Positions 18,449-27,088 are shown, numbered from the stretch's first letter. The stretch: DNA of 64,000 bases from Jatrophihabitans cynanchi (GCF_027247405.1 NZ_CP097463.1:3224001-3288000); one strand, 5' to 3'. A program made the numbers and translations. Notes: generated from the sequence alone by a model not told the origin.

Positions 18449-18460
18449 GGACAACGGTCC
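18449..18460. promoter_or_regulatory. Candidate DosR/DevR-like box upstream of trhA
   Basis: GGACAACGGTCC: arms GGAC and GTCC around a 4-nt centre, 123 bp before the TrhA-type gene. Confidence 0.3.
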
Positions 18461-18477
18461 AATTGATCACCACTGAG

Positions 18478-18489
18478 TGACGAAAGGCC
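18478..18489. promoter_or_regulatory. Candidate DosR/DevR-like box upstream of trhA
   Basis: TGACGAAAGGCC, which reads GGCCTTTCGTCA on the other strand, 94 bp before the TrhA-type gene; a second motif at the same promoter. Confidence 0.3.
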
Positions 18490-18583
18490 AGTGCCTGCAA
18501 CTGTCGACTCTGTTTTCTTGGACGTATGACGCGACACCACGATTCGACCTCGGCGGCCGGCGCGGTCCAGACCCCCCGGCCCG

Positions 18584-19300
18584 ATGGCGGCCGCCCACCG
18601 GACGAGACAGCGGCAGCAAACACGACGGCGCGACGTGCTGCTCTACGACTCCCGTCGCAAGCTGCACTACGAGAAGCCCTCATGGCGAGGGTGGTCACAT
18701 CTGATCTGGTTCGTGGCCTCCGTAGTGGTCGGCACGCTGCTCGTCCTGGCGGCCGCCGGTGCCACCCGCACGGTCGCGGCGGCGATCTTCGCCGCGAGCG
18801 TCAGCGGGCTGTTCGGCGTCAGTGCCCTCTACCACCGCGGCAGCTGGCGGCCCCGGGCACGAAGCATCGTGCAGCGCGTCGACCACCTCATGATCTTCGT
18901 TCTCATCGCCGGAACGGCAACACCTGTGTTCGCGCTCGCGGCGCCGGGCACCTACGGGCGGGTCTGCCTGATCGTGATGTGGTCGCTGACCCTGGTGGCG
19001 ACCGTCTTCCATCTGGTCTGGATGAGCGCGCCCGATTGGCTGGTCGGCGGCACGTTCATCGGCCTCGGGGCGATCGCGGCGCTGGCGCTGCCGCAGATCT
19101 GGACCGACGTCGGCGTCGCCGCCGCGCTACTCGTGCTCGCCGGCGGCGCGATCTACATCCTCGGAGCGGTCGGCTACTACCGGCGCTGGCCAGATCCCGC
19201 GCCGACCGTCTTCGGCTACCACGAGGTCTTCCACGCGTGCGTGTGCGCAGCGGCCACCTGCCACTACGTGGTGATCGCCATGCTCCTCCTGTGGTCGTGA
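18584..19300 (+). CDS. TrhA / hemolysin III family membrane protein (first copy)
   Basis: A 238-residue seven-helix membrane protein of the PAQR/hemolysin III superfamily. The conserved signatures are visible: GVSALYHRG after the second helix, RVDHLMIFVLIAGTATPVF, and GYHEVFHACVCAAATCHYV near the C terminus, whose His residues would coordinate a metal. Bacterial members act in membrane energetics and fluidity homeostasis; the haemolysin name is historical. The start is uncertain: no good ribosome-binding site precedes the ATG, and a GTG at 18635 is possible. A paralogue sits at 28203-28895. Confidence 0.82.
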   Translation: MAAAHRTRQRQQTRRRDVLLYDSRRKLHYEKPSWRGWSHLIWFVASVVVGTLLVLAAAGATRTVAAAIFAASVSGLFGVSALYHRGSWRPRARSIVQRVDHLMIFVLIAGTATPVFALAAPGTYGRVCLIVMWSLTLVATVFHLVWMSAPDWLVGGTFIGLGAIAALALPQIWTDVGVAAALLVLAGGAIYILGAVGYYRRWPDPAPTVFGYHEVFHACVCAAATCHYVVIAMLLLWS

Positions 19301-19558
19301 CCAACCGCCCGCAGGCGTCCTGCATCTGCTGGCCGCTGGCTGGTCGTCGATCGCCCCGACGATGCCGCGGCCGACTCTCCGGGCGGTGAGACCTACCTGC
19401 GCCTCGTGGAGAAGGTCACCGAAGCTGAGTCACCCAGGCCGAGCCCGGGCAGGCAGCGGCGCGTCCGGCAATCGCCGCACCGCCTTGGAGCTCGCGGCTT
19501 CGGATTACCGCAGGCACGGGTGGCCGGCCGGTCACCGTCGCGGTAGGACAATGACCGG

Positions 19559-21724
19559 ATGAACCGCCTCGCGTCGTCGACGAGCCCGTACCTGCGCCAA
19601 CACGCCGACAATCCGGTGGACTGGTGGGAGTGGAGCGACGAGGCGTTCGCGGAGGCTCGGCGGCGCGACGTCCCGATCCTGCTCTCGGTCGGCTACGCGG
19701 CTTGCCACTGGTGCCACGTAATGGCGCACGACTCGTTCGAGAACGCCGACATCGCCGCGGTGCTGAACGAGCACTACGTCAGCATCAAGGTCGACCGTGA
19801 GGAACGTCCGGACATCGACGCCGTCTACATGGACGCAACGACCGCGCTCACCGGCCAGGGTGGCTGGCCGATGACGTGCCTGCTCACGCCGGACGGATCC
19901 CCTTTCTTCGCCGGGACATTCTTCCCCCGGGCGCAGTTCGCGCAGCTGCTGCAGTCGGTCGCGCAGGCGTGGCAGCGCAACCGCGACGAGGTCCTGCAGG
20001 CAGGACAGCAGGTAGTGTCCGCGCTCGCCAAGGCGAGCCTGCCCGCATCCGACGGACCGCCGCCGGACGCATCCCAGCTGGACGCGGCGGCCAAGCGGCT
20101 GGCGCTGCAGTTCGACCGCGAACATGGCGGCTTCAGCGGGGCGCCGAAGTTCCCGCCGCCGATGGTGCTGGAGTTCCTGCTGCGCCATTACGAGCGCACC
20201 GGCGACGCGGACGCGCTCGAGATGGCCGACGTGACCTTCGAGGCGATGGCCCGCGGCGGTATGTACGACCAGCTCGCGGGAGGATTCGCGCGCTACTCGG
20301 TCGACGCCGGCTGGGTGGTGCCGCACTTCGAGAAGATGCTGTACGACAACGCACTGCTGCTGCGCGCCTACCTGCACTGGTGGCGGCTGACCGGCTCGCC
20401 GCTCGGCCGGCGGATCGCCCGCGAGACCGCGGAGTTCCTGGTGCGCGACCTGGGCACCGACGAGGGCGGGTTCGCGTCCGCTCTGGACGCCGACACGAAC
20501 GGTGTGGAAGGGCTCACCTACGTGTGGACGCCCTCCCAGTTGCGCGAGGTGCTGGGTGCTCGCGCGGACGAGGCTGCGGCCCTGTTCGACGTCACCGAGC
20601 AGGGCACCTTCGAGCACGGCGCCTCGACGCTGCAGCTGCGCGAGGATCCGGCGGACGACGGGGCATTCGACGAGCTGCGCGGCCTTCTGCTCGCCGCTCG
20701 CACCACGCGTCCGCAACCGGCGCGCGACGACAAGGTGGTGACCGGCTGGAACGGTCTGGCGATCGCCGCGCTCGCCGAGGCGTCGGTACTGCTGGGCGAA
20801 CCGCGCTTCCTCGACGCCGCGCACCAGGCTGCCGAGTTGATCGTCGGGACGCATCTGGTGTCCGGACGGCTGCGGCGCACCTCGCGCGGCGGTGCGGTCG
20901 GCGGCGCGCTCGCGGTCGCGGAGGACTACGGCGATCTCGCCGACGGGCTACTGGTGCTGCACCAGGTCACCGCCGAGCCGCGCTGGCTGGGCGAGGCCGG
21001 CGCGCTGCTCGAGTTCGCGCGCGATCACTTCCTCGACCCGCGCGGACTGTTCTACGACACCGCCGACGATGCCGAGACGCTCGTGCGGCGCCCGCAGGAC
21101 CCGACCGACAACGCGGCGCCGTCGGGCAACAGCGCACTGGCCACCGCGTTGCTGGCCCACTCGGCGCTGACCGGTTCGCTGGCCCAGCGCGCGGCCGCGG
21201 AGGCGGCGCTGGGAGCGGTGGCGCGGTTCTCCGTCGAGCAGCCGCGGTTCTTCGGCTGGACGCTCGCGGCCGGTGAGGCGCTGCAGAGCGGGCCGGTCCA
21301 GGTGGCGATCGTCGGCGAGCAGGGCGCCGCCCAGCAAGGTGCCGACCAGCAAGGTGCCGGTGCGCAAGGTGCCGGTGCGCAGGGTGCCGACCAGCAAGGT
21401 GCCGACCAGCAAGGTGCCGACCAGCAAGGTGCCGGTGCGCAAGGTGCCGGTGCGCAAGGTGCCGACCAGCAAGGTGCCGGTGCGCAAGGTGCCGGTGCGC
21501 AAGGTGCCGACCAGCAAGGTGCCGGTGCGCTGACCGAGACTGCGTGGCGGCACCGCCCGCCCGGCGCCGTGGTGCTGTCCGCCGAACCGAACGCCGCCGG
21601 CCTGCCGCTGCTCGCCGACCGCCCGCTGGTCGACGGCCGTCCGGCCGCCTACGTCTGCCGCGGCATGGTCTGCGACCTGCCGGTGACCGACGCGGACGCC
21701 CTGGTCGCCCAGTTGCGATCCTGA
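19559..21724 (+). CDS. DUF255 / YyaL-type thioredoxin-domain protein with repeat insertion
   Basis: A 721-residue protein of the YyaL/spermatogenesis-associated 20 family. The N-terminal thioredoxin-like domain shows the invariant NPVDWWEWSDEAF and the CHWCHVMAHDSF motif; the C-terminal two thirds is an (alpha/alpha)6 barrel resembling N-acylglucosamine 2-epimerases. Biochemical role is not established for the family. Odd here is an in-frame Gln/Gly/Ala-rich insertion of 14 pentapeptides at residues 588-657, between VAIVGE and ALTETAWRHRPPGAV, a position that in relatives should be a short loop after a beta strand. The insertion probably forms a flexible surface loop. Confidence 0.88.
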   Translation: MNRLASSTSPYLRQHADNPVDWWEWSDEAFAEARRRDVPILLSVGYAACHWCHVMAHDSFENADIAAVLNEHYVSIKVDREERPDIDAVYMDATTALTGQGGWPMTCLLTPDGSPFFAGTFFPRAQFAQLLQSVAQAWQRNRDEVLQAGQQVVSALAKASLPASDGPPPDASQLDAAAKRLALQFDREHGGFSGAPKFPPPMVLEFLLRHYERTGDADALEMADVTFEAMARGGMYDQLAGGFARYSVDAGWVVPHFEKMLYDNALLLRAYLHWWRLTGSPLGRRIARETAEFLVRDLGTDEGGFASALDADTNGVEGLTYVWTPSQLREVLGARADEAAALFDVTEQGTFEHGASTLQLREDPADDGAFDELRGLLLAARTTRPQPARDDKVVTGWNGLAIAALAEASVLLGEPRFLDAAHQAAELIVGTHLVSGRLRRTSRGGAVGGALAVAEDYGDLADGLLVLHQVTAEPRWLGEAGALLEFARDHFLDPRGLFYDTADDAETLVRRPQDPTDNAAPSGNSALATALLAHSALTGSLAQRAAAEAALGAVARFSVEQPRFFGWTLAAGEALQSGPVQVAIVGEQGAAQQGADQQGAGAQGAGAQGADQQGADQQGADQQGAGAQGAGAQGADQQGAGAQGAGAQGADQQGAGALTETAWRHRPPGAVVLSAEPNAAGLPLLADRPLVDGRPAAYVCRGMVCDLPVTDADALVAQLRS
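21320..21529 (+). repeat. 14 x 15-bp tandem repeat inside the DUF255 gene
   Basis: Exactly 210 bp made of fourteen 15-bp units of two main types, cag caa ggt gcc gac and gcg caa ggt gcc ggt, encoding QGADQ/QGAGA pentapeptides. Units are nearly identical, which points to recent slippage or unequal exchange. Because the unit is a multiple of three, length change keeps the frame. Confidence 0.95.
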
Positions 21725-21727
21725 TCG

Positions 21728-22176
21728 CTTCCCCCAGCGGCTTGCACGCCAGCCCGCGCGCTTCCCCCACGGGCGTACGAGCATTCGCGCGCCGCAGCCC
21801 TATGCCTCTCCGGTCCGTACGCGCCAGCCCGCGCGCTTCCCCCACGGGCGTACGAGCATTCGCGCGCTTCCCCCACCGGCTTACGAATATTCGGCAGCAA
21901 ATCTGGTGACTGGGTGGGGGGAGCGGACGCGGGTTCGTAACTGAGTGGGGGGAGCGGACGCGGGCCCGCCACCCGGGTCGGGGAAGCGGACGCGGATTCG
22001 CCACCGGGTGGGGGGAGCGGACGCGGGTCCGTAACTGAGTGGGGGGAGCGGACGCGGGCTCGGCACCGGGGGAAGCGGACGCGGGCCCGGCACCGGGGGG
22101 AGCGGACGCGGGCTCGGCACCGGGTCGGGGAAGCGGGCGCGGGTTCGCCACCGGGTGGGGGAAGCGGACGCGGTTT
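21728..22176. repeat. Inverted GC-rich repeat array between convergent genes
   Basis: About 450 bp filled with copies of one ~30-bp unit. Four copies on the left read GCTTCCCCCAC followed by GGGCGTACGAGCATTC or a variant; nine on the right read in the opposite sense, as GGGTGGGGGGAGCGGACGCGG then TTCGTAAC or TTCGCCAC. The orientation switch is near 21895. It sits downstream of both flanking genes (DUF255 gene and a leftward hypothetical gene), and its core recurs in the hairpin at 28140. Confidence 0.85.
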
Positions 22177-22182
22177 CGAGAG

Positions 22183-22812
22183 CTACAGGTCCGGGCCCTG
22201 GGCCCGCAGCTTGTCGACCTCGGCCATCGCTTCGCGCAAACCGGCCAGCCACTCGTCGGTGTGCTCGCCCACCAGGGTCACGCACCAGGACAGCGCGTCG
22301 GCGCGCGAACGCGCCACCCCGGCGTCGACCAGGGTGTCCAGCACCCGCCGCTCGTCCTGCCGCAGCCGGGTCATCACCGGCACGGCCAGGTGCGTGAACA
22401 GCACCCGGGTGTCGCCGATCGACGCGCCCCACGCCAGCTTGCGGCGGTAGCGGGCCTCGGCCTCGTCGGCGATCTGCATCCGCTCCTCACGGGTCTGCTC
22501 CCGCCAGCGGCTGATCCGGCCCGCTGCCGCGGCCTCGCTGTCCGTCGGCGTCTCCGGCGGCGCCAGCTCGCCGGACACGATGATCTCCTCGCGGTCCACC
22601 GTCACGGTGGGCGCTCCGACGAACCAGTCCTCCGGCAGCCGGCCGGCCAGCCAGGCGCCGGCGTCGTCGGCGGGCGGCAGGTCGGCCTGCTGCCAGCCGC
22701 CGGGCCGCCCGAAGCCGCGTCCGCGCGGGCCGTGACCGCCGTGTCCGCCGTGTCCGCCGTGTGCGCCCCGGCCGCCACGGCGACGGGGTCCTTCTTCGGC
22801 ATGCTCGTGCAT
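22183..22812 (-). CDS. Conserved hypothetical protein with Gly/His-rich N terminus
   Basis: A 209-residue protein I cannot assign to a named family. The first ~35 residues are Gly/His/Arg-rich (three GGH units from a 9-bp repeat) and could bind a metal or nucleic acid. A conserved-looking central block (LPEDWFVGAPTVTVDREEI) leads to helical segments ISRWREQTREERMQIADEAE and MTRLRQDERRVLDTLVDAGV, then SRADALSWCVTLVGEH, which recalls ribbon-helix-helix or regulator-type helices. The ATG at 22812 with GGGAG eight bases upstream is preferred over a GTG three codons earlier. A short direct repeat sits just upstream and might be an operator. Confidence 0.6.
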   Translation of the reverse strand: MHEHAEEGPRRRGGRGAHGGHGGHGGHGPRGRGFGRPGGWQQADLPPADDAGAWLAGRLPEDWFVGAPTVTVDREEIIVSGELAPPETPTDSEAAAAGRISRWREQTREERMQIADEAEARYRRKLAWGASIGDTRVLFTHLAVPVMTRLRQDERRVLDTLVDAGVARSRADALSWCVTLVGEHTDEWLAGLREAMAEVDKLRAQGPDL

Positions 22813-22834
22813 CTGTCTCACTCCCTACTTGCCG

Positions 22835-22850
22835 TGATTACATGATTACA
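22835..22850. repeat. Tandem TGATTACA pair (possible operator)
   Basis: Two adjacent copies of TGATTACA, 23 bp upstream of the leftward hypothetical gene. The A/T-rich 16 bp stand out in GC-rich surroundings, so they may form a promoter -10 region or a small operator. Confidence 0.4.
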
Positions 22851-22892
22851 CAGCAACAACGGAATCGGCAAAGCAAGCGAAGGCCGGCACTC

Positions 22893-23561
22893 TCAACGGC
22901 CGCGTTCAGCCCAGGAGTACTGGTGCTCCGGACGTCCGGTGCTGCCGTAGCGCAGGCTCATCCGGACCCGGCCCTCGTCGGCCAGCCCGGCCAGGTAGCG
23001 CTGCGCCGTCCCGCGCGCGATGCCGAGCCGCTCGGCTACGTCGGTCGCGGTGAGCGGCTCGTCGGCGCGCCGCAGCTCCTGGGCGACCAGCCGGGCCGTG
23101 ACCGGCGACTGCCCCTTCGGCGTGGGCGGCCGGTCGGCCTGGTGCAGCGCCTGCACGGCCCGGTCGACTCCCGGCTGGCTCACCTCGCCGGCCCGCGGGT
23201 CGAGCAACCGGCTGAACCGCGCGTAGGCCCGCAGCCGGCCGGCGAGCAGCTCGGCGTTGAACGGTTTGATCACGTAGTTCAGCGCGCCCGCCCGCAGCGC
23301 GGCGCGAACCGTCGCCGCCGAGCCGTCCGCCGTCACCATCAGCACATCGCAGCCGAGCGCGCCGATGATCTCGATGCCCGGCCGATCCGGCAGGTAGTTG
23401 TCCAGCAGGGCGACATCCGGACGCAGCGTGACGGCCAGCTCCAGCGCCTGCGCGGCCGTGTGTGCGGTGCCGACGACGCGGAATCCCTCGACGGCGCCGA
23501 CGAAGGACGCGTGCACCTGGGCCACGCGGAAGTCATCGTCGACCACCAGCACGCCGATCAC
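22893..23561 (-). CDS. Response regulator, CitB/DcuR family
   Basis: A 222-residue two-component regulator. The receiver domain (1-120) has the acidic pair VVDDD, the phosphoacceptor Asp in ALLDNYLPDRPG and the conserved Lys in NYVIKPF. The C-terminal domain ends in a helix-turn-helix (EPLTATDVAERLGIARGTAQ, then RYLAGLADEG) as in CitB/DcuR/MalR regulators. These act with CitA/DcuS kinases and switch on transporters for citrate or C4-dicarboxylates. The stop-start overlap (4 nt) with the upstream kinase shows they form an operon. The divergent ABC importer is the probable target. Confidence 0.92.
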   Translation of the reverse strand: MIGVLVVDDDFRVAQVHASFVGAVEGFRVVGTAHTAAQALELAVTLRPDVALLDNYLPDRPGIEIIGALGCDVLMVTADGSAATVRAALRAGALNYVIKPFNAELLAGRLRAYARFSRLLDPRAGEVSQPGVDRAVQALHQADRPPTPKGQSPVTARLVAQELRRADEPLTATDVAERLGIARGTAQRYLAGLADEGRVRMSLRYGSTGRPEHQYSWAERGR

Positions 23562-25213
23562 GCCTCGGCCTCCTTCGGTGACCGCACCGCCAATACACCC
23601 GGTAGCCGCGCCGACAGCACGGTCCAGCCGTTGCCGCCCGCGTTGGTCACGCGAACGTCGCCGCCGAGCGCGGCCGCGGTCTGCTGCGTGATCGGCAATC
23701 CGAGACCGCGCCCCGGCCCGCGCGAGGACACGCCCTCGACGAAGATCGCCTCGACCCGATCCGGAGCCAGCCCGTCGCCCGTGTTGGACACCGACAGCAC
23801 GAGGTCGGTGCCGTCGGCGAGCAGGTCGACGACCACCTCGGCCGGACGGCGGGTGGATCCGGACGCGGCCTCGATCGCGTTGTTCACCAGGTTGCCGAGC
23901 ACGGTGATCACCTCGACGGGCGCGACGAGCTTGTGCGGCAGCCAGCTGGTGTCCGACAGGGAGAGCCGCACGCCGACCTCGGCCGCCTCGGCCGCCTTGC
24001 CGGCGAGGAAGGCGCGGATCGTCGCGGACGCCACGGCATCGTCGTCACCCAGCCGGCCCAGCTCCGGCGCACCGATCAGCGCGGCCAGGTACTCGCTGGC
24101 GTCCTCGAGGCCGGCCGTTTGCAACAGCCCGTGCACGGTGTGCAGCCGGTTCGCGAACTCGTGCCGCTGCGCCCGCAGCGCCTCGGTCATCAGCCGCACC
24201 GCGTGCAGTTCGTCGGTGAGCTGCTCGATCTCGGTGCGATCCAGCAGGGTCAGCACCGAGCCCAGCGGCGTGCCGTCACGCTCCACGCTGCGGTGCTTGA
24301 CCACCAGGACGCGGTTCCCGCTCACCGCGACCGCCTCGCCCGGTGCCGCCACGACCGCGTGCAGTCGGGGCGGCAGGTCGAGCTCGCTGAGCAGCCGGCC
24401 GCGCTGCACCGAGTCGTCGAGCAACCGCTGCGCCTCGCTGTTCGCCATCGTCACCCGGCCGTCGACGTCCACGGCGACGACACCGTCGCTGACGGCGTAC
24501 AGCACCGCCTCGCGCTCGCGCACCAGCTCGGCCAGGTCGGCCGGCTCCAGCCCGAAGGTGCGCCGTTTCAGCAGCCGTGCCAGCAGTGCCGAGCCCGCGA
24601 CGCCGAGCAGTAGCGCGCCGCCGCTGAACAGCGCGGTGCGAGCGAGTAGCTGCAGCAGCGCGCTGCTGATGTCGTTGGCGTCGAACCCGACGCTGACCTC
24701 GCCGACGATCGTGCCGTCGGCGGTACGCAACGGGACCTTGCCGCGCGCGGACAGCCCGAGCGTCCCGCGTTCGATGTTCGCCACCTCGTGCCCGCTCAGC
24801 GCTGCGTCGGGGCTGGTGCTGACCTTCTTGCCGATCTCGGCCGGATTCGGGTGCGCCAGCCGGATTCCGTGCCCGTCCGTCACCACGACGAACAGGGCGT
24901 CGGTCGCCTGCTGCGCACGGACGGCGATCGACTGGACCGCGGGCTGATCATGCGCGACGACGCCCCGGGCCAGCAGCGGATCCACGGCAACGGTGCGGGC
25001 GACCGCCAGTGCGTGCCGCTCGTACTCGCGCTTGAGAGTGCGGTCCAGCTGCCACGCCACGAGCGCGAAGCCGAGCCCGACGACGAGCGCGAGCACTCCG
25101 ATCTGGAGCAACAACATCTGCCGTGTGAAGGGCATGCGGCGGTCGTGTCGGCCCAGCGCCGAACGCAGCGCCGAACGCGGCGTCCGGCGCGACAGCGAAG
25201 GTCTGCGGGCCAC
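23558..25213 (-). CDS. Sensor histidine kinase, CitA/DcuS family
   Basis: A 551-residue membrane kinase. Two membrane helices (about 36-54 and 188-210) flank an extracytoplasmic PDC/CACHE sensor domain. A cytoplasmic PAS domain follows (VLYAVSDGVVAVDVDGRVTM near 239), then the characteristic H-box RAQRHEFANRLHTVHGLLQ and the ATPase domain with NLVNNAIEAA (N box), SNTGDGL and GRGLGLPIT. In relatives the sensor binds a small carboxylate directly. The substrate here cannot be read out, but pairing with a divergent NitT/TauT-type importer suggests it senses the imported ligand. An internal ATG (25135) just before the first helix is an alternative start. Confidence 0.9.
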   Translation of the reverse strand: MARRPSLSRRTPRSALRSALGRHDRRMPFTRQMLLLQIGVLALVVGLGFALVAWQLDRTLKREYERHALAVARTVAVDPLLARGVVAHDQPAVQSIAVRAQQATDALFVVVTDGHGIRLAHPNPAEIGKKVSTSPDAALSGHEVANIERGTLGLSARGKVPLRTADGTIVGEVSVGFDANDISSALLQLLARTALFSGGALLLGVAGSALLARLLKRRTFGLEPADLAELVREREAVLYAVSDGVVAVDVDGRVTMANSEAQRLLDDSVQRGRLLSELDLPPRLHAVVAAPGEAVAVSGNRVLVVKHRSVERDGTPLGSVLTLLDRTEIEQLTDELHAVRLMTEALRAQRHEFANRLHTVHGLLQTAGLEDASEYLAALIGAPELGRLGDDDAVASATIRAFLAGKAAEAAEVGVRLSLSDTSWLPHKLVAPVEVITVLGNLVNNAIEAASGSTRRPAEVVVDLLADGTDLVLSVSNTGDGLAPDRVEAIFVEGVSSRGPGRGLGLPITQQTAAALGGDVRVTNAGGNGWTVLSARLPGVLAVRSPKEAEA

Positions 25214-25352
25214 AGCCCCTCACGCTACGTGTCGTGGAGAGCAAAACGAGCAATACGTCGGCAACGCGCACTGCCCCGATAACGGCGAGAAGGGCTGTGC
25301 GCCCCACCACAGCCTGCCTACCGTTCGCCAGTCCCGAACGAAAGGAGGCCCG

Positions 25353-26162
25353 ATGTCCCCGCTGGTCGAGCTCGTCGCCGCCACCAAACGCTTCCCCACC
25401 GCCCGAGGCGGGCTGCACACCGCGCTGCGCGACGTGACCCTGTCGGTCGAGCCCGGCGAGTTCGTCGCGCTGGTCGGCCCCACCGGATGCGGCAAGTCCA
25501 CGACCCTCTCCCTGGTCTCCGGGCTGCAGCCGGCCAGCTCCGGCGAGGTGCGGGTGAAGGGTCGTCCGGTCACCGCCATTCCCGACGGTGTCGGCTACAT
25601 GTTCCAGACCGACGCGATGCTGCCGTGGCGCAACGTGCTCGGCAACGTCGCGGCCGGACCGCTCTGGCGCGGCGCCAACCGGCGCGATGCCCGCGACCGA
25701 GCCCGAGAGCTGATCGCGCGCGTCGGGCTGTCCGGCTTCGAGTCGTACTACCTGCACCAGCTCTCCGGTGGCATGCGCAAGCGGGTCGCGCTCGCCCAGA
25801 CGCTGATGATCGAACCGGAGATCTTGCTGATGGACGAGCCGTTCAGTGCGCTGGACGTGCAGACGCGCGCGCTGATGCAGCACGAGCTGCTGCGGCTGTG
25901 GACCGGATCGGGAGCGGCCGTGCTGTTCGTGACCCACGACCTCGAAGAGGCGATCGCACTCGCCGACCGGGTAGTGGTGATGACCGCCTCGCCGGCCCGG
26001 GTCAAGGACGTCTTCGCGATCGGGTTGCCGCGCCCGCGCGACGTCGAGGAACTGCGCGTCACGGACGGGTTCATCGCGATCTACAAGCAGATCTGGCGGT
26101 CGCTGTCCGCCGAGGTCGACATCGCGCGGCAGGAGCAGAAGGAGGCCGGCCGTGTCGCCTGA
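25353..26162 (+). CDS. ABC importer ATP-binding protein, NitT/TauT family
   Basis: A 269-residue ATPase of the nitrate/sulfonate/taurine/pyrimidine-precursor importer group. Walker A GPTGCGKSTT, Q-loop FQTDAMLPWRNV, signature LSGGMRKRVALAQTL, Walker B EILLMDEPFSALD and switch LFVTHDLEEAI are all intact. The Q-loop sequence (QxDxLLPWxxV type) is typical of TauB/SsuB-like ATPases. AAAGGAGG precedes the ATG by six bases, a strong ribosome-binding site. It is the first gene of a three-gene importer operon and overlaps the permease by 11 nt. It faces the CitAB-type two-component genes across a 139-bp promoter region. Confidence 0.93.
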   Translation: MSPLVELVAATKRFPTARGGLHTALRDVTLSVEPGEFVALVGPTGCGKSTTLSLVSGLQPASSGEVRVKGRPVTAIPDGVGYMFQTDAMLPWRNVLGNVAAGPLWRGANRRDARDRARELIARVGLSGFESYYLHQLSGGMRKRVALAQTLMIEPEILLMDEPFSALDVQTRALMQHELLRLWTGSGAAVLFVTHDLEEAIALADRVVVMTASPARVKDVFAIGLPRPRDVEELRVTDGFIAIYKQIWRSLSAEVDIARQEQKEAGRVA

Positions 26163-27060
26163 GCAGGCCGTCGCCCAGCGTGTCAGGTCACGCACCGTCC
26201 GCGCTGCCGGACAAGATTTCGACACCTCGGACGAGGTCGACCTGGCCCGCTGGCGAATGCGCCGCCGCCGCCGATCAGCGGTGGTCTGGACGCTGCGGGT
26301 ACTGGTCCTGGTTGCCGTGTTCGGCCTGTGGCAGCTGGCCGCGTCGTACTGGCTGGACCCGTTCTACTACTCCAAGCCGAGCCTGATCTGGGACCGGCTG
26401 TACGGCTGGTTCACGGTCGGCACCTACAAGGGCTCGATCTGGGCGAACGTCAGCGTCACGCTGCAGGAGGCGGTGCTCGGCTTCGTGTTCGGCTCCTTCG
26501 CCGGCATCGTGCTGGGCATCCTGTTCGGCCGGGCTCGGTTGCTTGCCGAAGTGCTCGCGCCGTTCGTTCAGGCGCTCAACGCCGTGCCGCGCATCGTCCT
26601 CGCGTCGCTGTTCATCATCTGGTTCGGCCTGGGCATGGAGAGCAAGGTCGCCACTGCGCTCGTGCTCGTCTTCTTCCCGGTGTTCTTCAACGCCTTCCAG
26701 GGCGCCCGGGAGGTTGACCGCAACCTGATCGACAACGCCCGGGTGCTCGGCGCCGGACGGTGGCAGGTGCTGCGTTCGATCGTGGTGCCGAGCGCGACCA
26801 GCTGGATCCTCGCCTCGTTGCACACCGCGTTCGGCTTCGCGCTGATCGGAGCGATCGTCGGCGAGTACGCCGGCGCGGACAAGGGTGTCGGCCTGCTGAT
26901 CTCCACCGCGCAGGGCACGTTCGACGCGGCCGGCATCTACGCCGGGATGATCCTGTCCACCGTTCTGGCGCTGCTCGCCGAGGTGATCCTCGGCTTCGCC
27001 GAACGCCGGCTGCTGCGCTGGCGTCCACCTGCCCCGTCCACCTTTACCGCGGGTATCTGA
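26152..27060 (+). CDS. ABC importer permease, NitT/TauT family
   Basis: A 302-residue permease with a ~45-residue cytoplasmic N terminus and about six membrane helices. The EAA-type loop (REVDRNLIDNARVLGAGRWQ followed by VLRSIVVPSA) that docks the ATPase is clear, as is the C-terminal GEYAGADKGVGLLIS motif of TauC/SsuC permeases. The GTG start lies inside the end of the ATPase gene. With its ATPase and the lipoprotein that follows it forms a complete importer for a small anionic or pyrimidine-like solute. Confidence 0.92.
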   Translation: MSPEQAVAQRVRSRTVRAAGQDFDTSDEVDLARWRMRRRRRSAVVWTLRVLVLVAVFGLWQLAASYWLDPFYYSKPSLIWDRLYGWFTVGTYKGSIWANVSVTLQEAVLGFVFGSFAGIVLGILFGRARLLAEVLAPFVQALNAVPRIVLASLFIIWFGLGMESKVATALVLVFFPVFFNAFQGAREVDRNLIDNARVLGAGRWQVLRSIVVPSATSWILASLHTAFGFALIGAIVGEYAGADKGVGLLISTAQGTFDAAGIYAGMILSTVLALLAEVILGFAERRLLRWRPPAPSTFTAGI

Positions 27061-27088
27061 GCCCGTCTCACCCAGGAGGAACTGCACC

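Noticed and set aside
18584-19300. Haemolysin or toxin
   Set aside because: The family name is historical; the protein has the seven-helix TrhA/PAQR pattern without toxin features.
21728-22176. CRISPR array
   Set aside because: The units vary in length, are not separated by unique spacers and switch orientation in the middle; there are no cas genes.
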